DNA of 13,024 bases, taken from NCBI GenBank assembly GCA_026770575.1, contig MU657348.1:12119-25142 (forward strand), given 5' to 3'. This document shows, piece by piece, positions 1 to 7,256 of the stretch. The stretch is from Pelagophyceae sp. CCMP2097 (Eukaryota; Sar; Pelagophyceae). The position numbers and the translations under genes were made by a program. The notes below the pieces were generated by a model. It had not been told where the DNA came from. It saw only the letters and a program-made list of their open reading frames with translations, and searched no databases. Position 1 is the first letter of the stretch; every line of letters begins with the position of its first letter.

Positions 1-1
1 C

Positions 2-136
2 GCAGCGTCCATAAACGCTGGGACACCCGCCGCCGATGCCCCTCCGCCACTCAAGCGTACGCGCCGCGAAGGTCTCCGGGCCCCGACGACGCGAACACAC
101 CGCCCCGAAAGAGCCCACAGCTGCATCACCCGCTAG
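2..136 (+). CDS. possible C-terminal end of a gene entering from the left
   Basis: This frame is open from the window edge to a TAG at 134-136 and has no start inside the window. The residues look like a low-complexity, basic tail: Ala/Pro-rich, then a basic patch reading LKRTRRE, then Arg/Thr/His-rich sequence. The basic patch could be a nuclear localisation signal, by resemblance only. GC-rich sequence stays open easily by chance and a second frame is also open here, so the call rests on residue composition alone. If real, the gene would be on the plus strand, pointing toward the repeat at 293-587. Confidence 0.22.
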   Translation, partial: AASINAGTPAADAPPPLKRTRREGLRAPTTRTHRPERAHSCITR

Positions 137-447
137 TTTACCGAGGCCAAAATAGTGCGTGCCTCGATGGCTCGGCTCGTCATGTGGGTGGGTACCCCCT
201 CCTAAGAGGCCCTCCCGGCCTCGTAAAAGTGTGTGGGTCCCCCCTCCTAGTTGCCCCTACTGTTCCCCCCCACTTGGCAAAAAAACAGAACGCTGTGACC
301 AAAATCTTCTTCTATGATGATTCCAATGAGGCTCCTGCTCGACCTCCACTCCCAATGTTAGCAATCGCATCAACCACCAATCGCTGAATCGGCCGAGTTG
401 CTGCCCTTTTCTTCCCAAAGGTGGAACCTCACGGATTTACCAGTGGG

Positions 448-493
448 CAGACAGAAGGACAGACGGACGGACAGACAGACAGACGGACAGACA
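448..493. repeat. (GGAC/AGAC) microsatellite inside repeat copy A
   Basis: Purine-rich short units (AGAC, GGAC) repeat for about 46 bases. The same place in copy B (about 4326-4367) has a shorter, differently interrupted TGTC/TTCTGTCC version, so the tract has changed length or pattern since the copies diverged. Confidence 0.85.
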
Positions 494-520
494 AAATTGC
501 CCCTGGTAATCCTTCAATCA

Positions 521-585
521 AAGGACCCGAAGGGCCCTTGCCGTAAACTGACGTTGATTAAACGTCAAGGACCCTTCGGGTCCTC
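521..585. repeat. hairpin with 20-bp arms inside repeat copy A
   Basis: Arms at 521-540 and 566-585 are complementary at 18 of 20 positions around a 25-base loop. Each arm is itself nearly palindromic, with GGACCC and GGGYCC separated by GAA. Copy B keeps the same structure at about 4234-4298. Conservation of the hairpin in both copies suggests it is part of the element, possibly a terminal structure. Confidence 0.8.
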
Positions 586-675
586 AACTATCTGTCTCTA
601 CGGAGGGCACTCCACACGATCACCGCCTTCACAAGAAACCGCTTTTGGTCTTTTTGGTGAAAAGTACTTTAGAAT

Positions 676-1468
676 TTAGCACCGGTCGCCGCATGCGTCG
701 CGCTCGTCGTGGTCGTCGTAGTCGTAGTCGTGCGGCGCGTCGTCCTCGTCGTCCATCTCCTTGTACGCGGGCTGCGGCTCGACGTGCGCCCTGGGCCACA
801 TGATGACGCTGCCGCTGCCGAAGTTTGCGCCCGAAAAGTTGGCGCCCCGGAGGTCGGCGCCCGAAAAATTGTACACGACCTGCTGCGCGGGCACCGCCAG
901 CGACACCGGGGCTGCGGCCGGCGGCCGCCGCGCCGCGGCAGCCGGACCACGCGGGGCCGCTGCCGCCGCCCACCCGCGCTCCGGCAACTCGGGGCGGGGC
1001 CGACACCGCCGGGGCGCGCTGTGGTGGCGTCGGTAGCCGCTGCAGCGGCATGACCGGCATCCTTTCCTCGAAAATCTCGTCCGGCGGGAAGCCCCACGGC
1101 CCGTCATCATCTGGGCACGTCACCTTATCCAGGCTGAACGTGTTCCGCGTCTGCGCGTGGCGCGCATCGTCGCGGAGGCTGCCCAGTGCTTCTTCGGCGA
1201 AGAGCGACACTGAAAATCCCGACAGCGGCCCGTCGTCGTCCGCCGGGTAGTCGCAGATGATCGGAGCGACGTCGTCCATCGTCATGCAGGTGGCCGGGGG
1301 CAGGTAGGTCATGCCGATGGCGGGGCCCTCGCAGTCGCCGTCCACATCAATCGGCGATAGGCGCGAGCCGTCCGGTATGGCGGCGTGGAAGTGGTTTCCC
1401 CTGCGCGTCGGCATCTTCTGCTCGCACTTGTGCAAGGGCGCGATGCAGAGTGCCAACAGTGCAGCCAT
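676..1468 (-). CDS. unidentified acidic protein with short pentapeptide-like run (frameshifted)
   Basis: I do not recognise the family. The gene reads from an ATG at 1468 in one frame to about 994 and continues one base later in a second frame to a TAA at 676-678, giving about 263 residues. The N-terminus begins MAALLALCIAP, which is weakly signal-peptide-like. Two DDDGP motifs follow (near residues 78 and 121), then a Pro/Ala-rich linker. A run reading FSGADLRGANFSGANF matches the A(D/N)LxX pentapeptide-repeat pattern for about three units, far fewer than in a normal pentapeptide-repeat domain. The end is strongly acidic (MDDEDD, then a Asp/Tyr-rich stretch) and closes on Cys. The change of frame falls where the minus strand has a CCCC run (991-994); removing one C joins the two parts. 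An ATG at 1600 would add 44 Arg/Ser-rich residues, but those fall in the CCTCGG motif cluster, so 1468 is preferred. Function unknown. Confidence 0.5.
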
Positions 1469-1531
1469 GCGCGGCGAGGCGGCATATGGAACGGGGTTAC
1501 AAAGGCGCTTGCAGTGCACTATTTCGACTCG

Positions 1532-1707
1532 CCTCGGTCGCCTCGGCGAAGCCTCGGTTCCTCGGCTCGTCGACCCGCTGCCGGCGTCGCGCGCCTGCAT
1601 TGCGCCGTGAGCGATTGTTTGCAGCGCGTCATAGTTGCGCACCTCGGCTTCCTCGGCTGCGCCTCGGGGCCTCGGTCCGCAACTATACTACCTCGGCTCC
1701 GCCTCGG
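1532..1707. promoter_or_regulatory. cluster of ten CCTCGG motifs upstream of the 676-1468 gene
   Basis: CCTCGG occurs on the plus strand starting at 1532, 1541, 1552, 1560, 1642, 1651, 1662, 1670, 1691 and 1702, usually 8-11 bases apart within groups of four, four and two. The nearest is 64 bp upstream of the chosen start. A 9-bp inverted repeat (1631-1639 and 1678-1686) frames the middle group. This could be a binding-site cluster in a promoter or a decayed short tandem repeat. Confidence 0.4.
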
Positions 1708-1941
1708 TTGCGCCTTGCGCGCGCGCTCCCCTTAAAGCCTAAGTCGCGCTGTTTGTGGCAGTGGCATTGCGAGCTTGCGTAGCACGGAGGGCGCACCTTT
1801 CTTAGTGCGCTCTAACGGCGAAACATTGTTATGAAACTGAAGTTGCTGTAGGTGAAACTGTAGTTGCGGTGTATAAGAGTGCCCGACGTAGAGGCAGATA
1901 GTATGGAACAAATTCAAAAAAACGGACCCCTTTCGGGAGAA

Positions 1942-2118
1942 GACCTGTGGCAACCTTTTAGTAAACACACACCAAAAAATGATCCGTTCAACGGATCAGT
2001 TGCGGCAGCCTATGCATGTGTACTAGATGGGCCGAGGCGGCTCTTGCTAGGCTGCCACAACTGATCCGTTGAAAGGATCATTTTGAAGCGCGTGTTTACT
2101 AAAAGGTTATCACAGGTC
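1942..2118. repeat. fold-back repeat with 71-bp arms
   Basis: Arms at 1942-2012 and 2048-2118 are the same length and complementary at roughly 62 of 71 positions without gaps; the 35-base centre is unpaired. The inner part of each arm contains a smaller palindrome of the form GATCCGTT-AACGGATC. The flanks show no clear target-site duplication. This fits a MITE or fold-back element, or a transcribed hairpin. No coding sequence is involved. Confidence 0.85.
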
Positions 2119-2247
2119 CTCGGCTCTAGCTAGCTAGCTGCGTCACGGCTGGTTGGAGAGATAGGTTTTCGGAATTCAAGAGGTTGCGCGTGAACAAACG
2201 CTTCTAGTTTCGTCGGCTCACAAAGCCCGCCGCCGCCGCGACGCCAC

Positions 2248-2677
2248 GACGAGCCAGGCCGCCTTGGGCGCTCCGGCCGCCGCAGCCATTCCCTCACGAC
2301 ACGGCAACGGCGAGTGTCCCGGAGCCCGTAGGGGAAAGGATGCGCGGGCCCGTCATGCGAACGAGGGGCCCCTTAGGCAGATCAGATCTATCCTCGCCAG
2401 GCGCGAACCCACGGCCAGCCGGGCTGCCACGGGTGCTCCGTCCGCCGCTGTAGCACGCTCGCAAAGGCAATCGTGCGTCCTGGAGCTCAAGGGGGATGGA
2501 TGCGCGGGCCCGTCATGGGAATGAACGGCCCCTTGGGCAGACCTTTTTCCTCGCCCAGGCTCGACGACGCCGCGGCGACGAGCCAGGCCGCCACGGGCGC
2601 TTCGGTCGCAGCTGCAGCACGCCCGCAACGGCGACGGTACGTGTCGTGAAGCCCAAAGGAGGAAGAATGCGCGACGT
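2248..2677. repeat. diverged tandem repeat, unit about 165 bp, 2.6 copies
   Basis: Units begin near 2248, 2411 and 2577. Shared landmarks in each are GAGCCAGGCCGCC (or a variant), a GCTGYAGCACGC-like stretch, and CAACGGCGA or a variant. The first two units also share GATGCGCGGGCCCGTCATG followed by GGCCCCTTRGGCAG. Many substitutions separate the units. The open frames running through it (2264-2524 and 2496-3068) follow the repeat and do not look like proteins. Confidence 0.7.
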
Positions 2678-3430
2678 CGGAGGACTATACGCAGGTTATC
2701 GGCTCTCCGCGACGACGCACCATCGACAAAGCAACTCCTTGTCCATTATAATATGTTCTTTGAAAGGTGATACGCGACTCCTAATCGGGAAGGAGCTACT
2801 TTCTCGTCGATGGGGACGACATGGATCACTCGGTAGATTCACAAGGGCCTCACAACCTTCGTTCCTGAGCACCAGAGCTCTCTATACGTGCGCTGTGCCT
2901 GTTGGAACAGGGTTGTTGCAGGGTTTACAGCAACATCAAATAGTCGATTTTACGACGTTGTCGCATCCTTCCCCCCTACAGCACCCGCCCCCATTGCCTT
3001 CCTGCATGACTTTTCATTTTCTTCTCTCTCCTTTTATTTATTTCCGACCCTTTAGTGTGAACATATGAATTCCGCGGCCAAACGACCGTGGCGTGACGTC
3101 GTTCATGTACGTCACGTGAGTGGCCGTCGTAGAGCCGTTGACCTTGCAAAGTCGCAACCAAACTTGCCCAGCACCAGCTGATTCCGACGACCTGTGCAGC
3201 GGCCGTGCCTCCGCTAAAGGCGCCTTGACCGTGCAGCTGCACGCGGCCGCGGTCGCGTCGATGCGCACGTATCGCTGTTCGAGATCGGGTCCCAGCCTTG
3301 ACATGAGGCATGGCCGAGCCGCCATGCCGTCTTACTTCGAACTTACGTTCAAACGCGCGTATTCGAATTCGAACTAGGACCATTCATATTTTCATGAACT
3401 TTTGGGTATTTATTTTCGTTTAAATAGGGA
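2678..3430. other. mostly unannotated spacer
   Basis: No confident gene here. Composition is mixed, with pyrimidine-rich tracts around 2960-3050 and AT-rich sequence at 3370-3430. A small imperfect palindrome (GTGACGT at 3093-3099 and ACGTCAC at 3109-3115) contains two ACGT cores of the kind bound by bZIP factors, but a chance origin is likely. A weak minus-strand reading frame at 3038-3325 is listed separately. Confidence 0.5.
3038..3325 (-). CDS. weak candidate gene fragment
   Basis: This 95-residue frame has the least random-looking translation of the spacer. It includes a stretch reading VWLRLCKVNGSTTATHVTYM followed by NDVTP, which loosely resembles the C-terminal strands of START lipid-binding domains (a T-x-V-T-Y pattern followed by D and P). 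The resemblance is by eye and covers only about 25 residues, and the frame is not GC3-rich like the neighbouring genes. It may be a decayed gene fragment or chance. If real it would be truncated at both ends. Confidence 0.15.
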   Translation of the reverse strand: MAARPCLMSRLGPDLEQRYVRIDATAAACSCTVKAPLAEARPLHRSSESAGAGQVWLRLCKVNGSTTATHVTYMNDVTPRSFGRGIHMFTLKGRK

Positions 3431-4140
3431 GCTTCAGCTCAAAGTGACACCCTATCGAATTCATATCCTATCGTATCCATCGGACAAGATCAAAATCATA
3501 TCCTATTGAACTGATCTGCATATTTTGGAGACGACGACGTTGTCTTATGGAGGGGCCAAGGATATCGGTCAGTTCTCGTCGGAATGAGGCGCTGAATGGC
3601 CCTATCGGCGCGCCTTGGTCCCGCAGGGCCGGCCCTAACTTTGTTTTGCGTTGTGGCTGCCCCTTGGGCAGCAGCGACGTGGCATCGGAAGGCGCGTGAG
3701 GAGCATGCGTTCGGGCCCTTGCGGGACCCGCCACGCGCCGGCAACCGGCGGGAACTGCGCGCAGGCGTCCGCAACCAATCCGGCAGCGCCCGGAAACGGC
3801 CGCGACATCGCATCGCGGGTGGGTACGAACTCGAACACAAGTACCCAAAACGCCGGTTCCGCTAGAGTCGACGCACCATGCGGAAAATCGACGGGCGTCT
3901 GCGCATGGGCTTGTTGACTGCGCACCATCGATTCCGGGACGGGAGTCGGCTGGGGTGCCTCGGGGTTGCCCTCGGGCCAAAGAAGTACCTAGGTACTACT
4001 TTGATTTGGCTCGCGAGTTTGAGAGTTGTACGAGGTCCGTTGAACGGAGAGATCACTGCAAACTCTATATATCAACGGGCTTTTAACGGGGTTTTATTTG
4101 ATAGGGTATCACTTTCGATAGGGTATCTCTTTGAGCTGAA
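3431..4140. mobile_element. MITE-like element with 26-bp terminal inverted repeats
   Basis: The left end (3433-3458) and the reverse complement of the right end (4115-4140) agree at 24 of 26 positions, both starting TTCAGCTCAAAG. Just inside each end the motif CCTATCG or its complement recurs (three times on the left, twice on the right), like the subterminal repeats of DNA transposons. The flanking bases show no obvious target-site duplication. The 0.66-kb interior has no convincing gene. It holds a CAGGGCCGGCCC motif at 3624-3635, which resembles hAT termini, and a small CTGCCC-GGGCAG hairpin near 3657-3671. Confidence 0.6.
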
Positions 4141-4231
4141 ACTCTCTAATGAGTGGCTTTCGAGCAATCGTTCCTATTCTATTTTTAAAATATTCCCAAA
4201 TTTTCTCCAACGACATCAAACCTATCTCTAA

Positions 4232-4518
4232 TTGAGGACCCGAAGGGTCCTTGTCGTTTAATCAACGTCACTTTACGGCAAGGGCCCTTCGGGTCCTTTG
4301 ATTGAAGGATTACTAGGGGCAATATTGTCTGTCCGTATGTCTGTCCTTCTGTCCTTCTGTCTGTCCACGGGTAAATCCATGAGGTTCCACCTTTGGGAAG
4401 AAAAGGGCAGCAACTCGGCCAATTCAGCGATTGGTGGTTGATGCGATTGCTAAAATTGGGAGTGGAGGTCGAGCAGGAGCCTCATTGGAATCATCATAGA
4501 AGAAGTTTTTGGTCACAG
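4232..4518 (+). repeat. dispersed repeat, copy B (inverted relative to copy A)
   Basis: Reverse-complement copy of 293-587. It starts with the GGACCC-type hairpin (arms about 4234-4253 and 4279-4298), followed by the TGTCC microsatellite and the tRNA-like part. The two copies face each other across about 3.6 kb, so a transcript crossing both could form a long duplex. Similarity stops where copy B continues into an intact-looking B box. Confidence 0.85.
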
Positions 4519-4532
4519 GTTCGAATCTTTTT
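4430..4532 (+). other. tRNA-like segment with B box and T run (degenerate)
   Basis: GGTTCGAATC at 4518-4527 matches the pol III B-box consensus and is followed at once by five T residues (4528-4532), the usual pol III stop. Upstream, a GTGGTTGATGCGATTGC stretch resembles the A box and D arm of Ser/Leu tRNAs. The A-to-B distance (about 85 bases) is too long and the stems do not pair well, so it is not a working tRNA gene. It probably reflects a tRNA-derived part of the dispersed repeat. Confidence 0.35.
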
Positions 4533-4944
4533 ATCGGCCGCAAAAAAACAAAAAGGAAATAGCTCAATAAGAAATAAATTAATAAAAGTAAAGATAAGAT
4601 AAGGAGGATTTGAAGTTTCAGCGATAAGTTAAATAATTTTAATTGTTTACGTGGGCATTGCAATGAGATTTGTCTGTATCCTTCGCTCGAAGTCGGGTCC
4701 TCCGTGTGCCTCCGGCGCGCTCTTGTAATAACTGGTAGAAATGGGCGGGGCGCGTTTTTTTTGTTTTTTGACAGACTGTGTGACGTAAAAAGCGTATGAC
4801 GGCAAAAAAACGTATATGGGCCCTAATTGAACGTAGGAGAGGGCGTGGAGGGCGGCAAGGTGGTCTGGGATGCGAGGCCGAGTCGGTAGCGAAGCGTTTT
4901 CAACTTAAAATTATGATTTTAATCGAAATACCGTGACGTCCTTC
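4533..4944. other. AT-rich spacer downstream of the PHD-like gene
   Basis: This stretch holds A- and T-rich runs (4541-4600, 4755-4767, 4804-4811) between GC-rich patches. It is the 3' flank of the minus-strand gene at 4945-5754 and would contain its terminator and poly(A) region. I see no gene, hairpin or repeat here that I can support. Confidence 0.5.
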
Positions 4945-5754
4945 TCAATTCGGCGCCTTCTTCGTCAGCTTCTTCCCAATCTTCTTGCCAGCGGGACGCG
5001 TGCCGACGCGGCTCTGTGTGGCACGGCGTGCTTTCGCGAGTGCCGATTTCCAGCACGGCGGGCACGCCCACTCATGCTCTTCGTTCTTGGCGTCGCGCGT
5101 CGAGAGGATCGCACCGCCCGCTTCGCCAAAGCACTCGGCGCTGTTGTGGTACGAGAGGTTGCAGAATGAGCACAGCGGAAACGTCGCGGCGTCGTCGCTC
5201 TCCTCCTCCGCGGCGCCCAAGTTGCACTGCTGGCACACCGAGTTGTAATTCACAAAGATCGACAGGATCGGACGCGGCGACCAAGACAGCAGCGCCTCGA
5301 GCGTCCGAGGGCTCTGCTCCTGCACCAGCGCCCACTCGATCTGCTGGTAGTACGCCTGGAGCTGGATGCCGCGGAACGCGGCACAATCGAAGCAGTTCGT
5401 TAAGCAGCCCTGAAGCTCGCCGACAAAGTCCTTCAGCAGCACCTGCTCGGATGCAGCAAAGGTGGTGCGCCTGCTTGACGGCGCACAGCGAGCACGTCTT
5501 GAGCTGCGCCGTGGTCTCGCAGACCTGGAACTTGCAGTCAGCGCCAAACGAGCAGTTACTCGGCGAGAGCGACGCTTCCAGAGACGGCACGCCAAGAAGC
5601 CGCGCGCGTCGGCGCTGGCGCGCGCGGCGCCGCCGCTGTAAAATCGACGACCTCCGCAGAGTCGTCGTCGCCGGTCGAGCTCGCGTCGCTCCCGCGCTTT
5701 TCCGCGCAGGTCCTCGGACATGCCGCGTGCGCAGGCCACACACGCGCAGCACAT
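4945..5754 (-). CDS. PHD-like zinc-finger protein (three frame changes)
   Basis: The chosen start is the ATG at 5754 (MCCACVACARGMSEDL); the internal ATG at 5721 is an alternative. The protein then runs through three frames in turn, each one base later, and returns to the first frame to end at a TGA (4945-4947), about 268 residues in all. Order of parts: a Ser/Asp-rich acidic stretch (SDASSTGDDDSAEVVDF); an Ala/Pro linker; a Cys/His cluster at about 5554-5453 with CSLC and HHLCC; a short C-x4-C-x2-C stretch (CLTNCFDC); then a PHD-like finger at 5235-5050 with CQQC, CSFC, YH and EWACPPC. The last His-to-Cys spacing is four rather than two residues. The end is Lys-rich. PHD fingers usually bind histone H3 tails, so a chromatin role is possible but inferred. 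Two of the shifts fall in runs TTTT (5698-5701) and AAA (5458-5460); the middle one lies in a CG-rich stretch at about 5590-5640. Confidence 0.65.
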   Translation of the reverse strand: MCCACVACARGMSEDLRGKARERRELDRRRRLCGGRRFYSGGAARASADARGFLACRLWKRRSRRVTARLALTASSRSARPRRSSRRARCAPSSRRTTFAASEQVLLKDFVGELQGCLTNCFDCAAFRGIQLQAYYQQIEWALVQEQSPRTLEALLSWSPRPILSIFVNYNSVCQQCNLGAAEEESDDAATFPLCSFCNLSYHNSAECFGEAGGAILSTRDAKNEEHEWACPPCWKSALAKARRATQSRVGTRPAGKKIGKKLTKKAPN

Positions 5755-5950
5755 GCTCGCCGAACCCGATTTGGCGATTCGAGCCGTCGAGCGTCTGAGA
5801 CGCAAAAAAATCGATTCTAGCAAGGGGTACATTTGTAGCGAAAAAACAGTGGGCCGCAACATGACCCTTACTAACCTAGATTTGCGGCTCACGACCCATA
5901 GGTTTCTGTGTGGTGTAAAATTGGAATTTTTACGATCGACCCGTCTCGGT
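5755..5950. promoter_or_regulatory. upstream region of the PHD-like gene
   Basis: This stretch lies between the start of the PHD-like gene and the tail repeats of the next gene. It has an A7 run (5804-5810) and the left copy of the 31-bp inverted repeat (5835-5865), about 80 bp upstream of the start. No TATA box or other element can be assigned with confidence. Confidence 0.35.
5820..5865 (+). repeat. left copy of 39-bp inverted repeat
   Basis: The segment begins GCAAGGGG (5820-5827), then has seven extra bases, then a 31-base core (5835-5865) starting GTAGCGAAAAAACAGTG and ending GCCGCAACATGAC. The core is an exact reverse complement of 8340-8370. The right copy has the GCAAGGGG part directly joined to the core. 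An exact 31-base match is not expected by chance in 13 kb. Confidence 0.9.
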
Positions 5951-6108
5951 GGTTAGCGCCGTCTGGCGGCTCAGGCGCCGGCCGCCACCTAGACGGTTGG
6001 TTCAGCGCCGGTTGGCGGCCCACTGGCAGGCGTCGGCCGCTGCCACCTGGCTCGGTCGGTTCAGCGCCGGTTTGCGGCCCAGGCGTCGGCCGCTGCCATC
6101 TGGCGCCG
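5951..6108 (-). repeat. tandem repeat formed from the 3' end of the three-finger gene
   Basis: Three units begin at 5951, 5999 and 6058 with GGTTAGCGCC or GGTTCAGCGCC and share a GGCGTCGGCCGCTGCCA-like core. The last unit is the end of the coding region, encoding MAAADAWAANRR and the stop. The unit next to it would encode nearly the same tail with its own TGA, so the copies extend the 3' flank. Confidence 0.7.
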
Positions 6109-7256
6109 CACGATGGCCGCCTTCTCTGGCGCCGCAGCAGCTTTGTTCCTGCGGCGCTTCTTGGCCTTCGCCTTGTTAGTGGGCGTCTTGAACTTCAGGA
6201 GATCGTCGCACTCGGCGTCCGTGATCTTAAGGTCGGCCACGAGCGACACGGGCATCGTGATCGAAGGATGCGAGGCCTCCCAGTGCGCCCGCATGCACCG
6301 GTACTTCCAGAAGTACCGCAGCATCGGCTTTGGCGGGCACTCGGGGCACTGAATGAGGTGGTTCGTCGACGGCGCGCCCTTGGTGAACTTCTTGGCGCAC
6401 GCGTGCGAGTACACGATCTGGCCGACGACCTTGCATCGGTGGTGCGGCTTCAGCGTCGGGCCCTTCTTCTCGAGCCACGCCGAACACCCGAGCGTCTCGT
6501 CGCCGAAGTGCGATGCGGGGTGCACGCCGCAGAGGCCGCATGGGGCCCTGAGCACCGCCTTGGAGTCGTGCAGCAAGTGGTAGCCGACGTGCTGGCGCAT
6601 CGCGGCAGCATCGAAGCGCTCCTCGCACCCGTCAAACGCGCACGGAATGCGCCGCATGTTGCTCTTCCGCTGCTGGGAGCCCGCCTTGCCTCTCGAGTGC
6701 GCCGGCGTGATGTCGTCGACACTGCCTGACACCACGAGATATTCGCCGCGTCGGTTGCGGTACGGGAGCGTGTCGAACGCAGACGTCGCCGAGACGAGCG
6801 GCGGGCGTAGCGGCGTCGGCAGCGTTCCAAAACGGACTGCATCCGCGCGTCGTGCGCAGCGAGGCGCTGCTTCTGGGACTCCTCGGCCGTGACGCTAAAG
6901 GTGCCGCCCAGCGTGGTCTGCTTGAGGCGCCGGCTGTCGCCGCTCGGGCCGACGTCGATCGTGGCCGTGCCGGGCGCGTGGTACGCGACGATGTGCTTGA
7001 ACGTGGCGAACTCGGATCGTGTGACCGGCGACTTTCCAAAGTCCGGCGCCTTGCAGCCCGGCTCGGAGCAGCGCGTGGCGCCGTCGTCGGAGACCGTGAT
7101 CGTCACCGTGACCTCGTCGTCGCAGTAGCGCGCGTCGGCGGCCAGGAAGCCCTTGACGGTGTACTGGAATGAGCCCGGGCCGCGAATCCGCTGGGCCCAA
7201 TCGGAACTCGACGCCTTGGCGCTCTCGGCGACATTGGCCCAATCGAGCTTCGACAT
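6061..7256 (-). CDS. three-finger C2H2-like zinc protein (one frame change)
   Basis: The gene starts at ATG 7256 (MSKLDWANVAES) and stays in one frame to about 6832. There a TTTT run on the minus strand (6829-6832) appears one base short; the rest continues in another frame to a TGA at 6061-6063, for about 398 residues. Three Cys/His groups are visible: C-x4-C-x19-H-x4-H at residues 63-93; a near-classical C-x4-C-x11-H-x3-H at 6642-6577 (CAFDGC, then HVGYH); and C-x2-C with H-x4-H at 6348-6268 (CPEC, then HWEASH). Between the last two are further Cys and His residues (CGLC, HHRC). The tail is Lys/Arg-rich (KAKAKKRRRNKAA), a likely nuclear signal. DNA binding is the natural inference, but no catalytic domain is seen. 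It lies upstream of, and on the same strand as, the PHD-like gene, separated by about 300 bp. Confidence 0.65.

Larger units (their letters stand above)
293..587 (-). repeat. 295-bp dispersed repeat, copy A (inverted relative to copy B)
   Basis: Read base by base, this segment matches the reverse complement of 4232-4518 over its whole length with only scattered differences. In the orientation of copy B it contains, in order, a hairpin built from GGACCC/GGGTCC arms, a short run of TGTC-type microsatellite, a unique section and a tRNA-like section. Copy A lacks a clear pol III B box at its end: where copy B reads GGTTCGAATC, copy A is degenerate and followed by a T run. It ends 89 bp beyond the stop of the minus-strand gene at 676-1468. 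The length and features suggest a SINE-like or other non-autonomous element; no family is identified. Confidence 0.85.

Noticed and set aside
2496..3068. 190-codon plus-strand reading frame
   Set aside because: It begins in a diverged tandem repeat and ends in pyrimidine-rich low-complexity sequence; residues do not look like a protein.
3093..3115. bZIP-type control site (GTGACGT and ACGTCAC)
   Set aside because: Short arms, no neighbouring gene start, and such sites are common by chance.
3624..3635. Complete hAT element starting with CAGGGCCGGCCC
   Set aside because: The motif is itself palindromic and no matching opposite end with a target duplication is visible in the window.
4430..4532. 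Functional tRNA-Ser or tRNA-Leu gene
   Set aside because: A and B boxes are too far apart and the acceptor and anticodon stems do not pair.
4945..5754. Introns as the reason for the frame changes in the PHD-like gene
   Set aside because: The frames join almost directly, leaving no room for introns with GT and AG borders, and one-base changes in short runs explain two of three joins.
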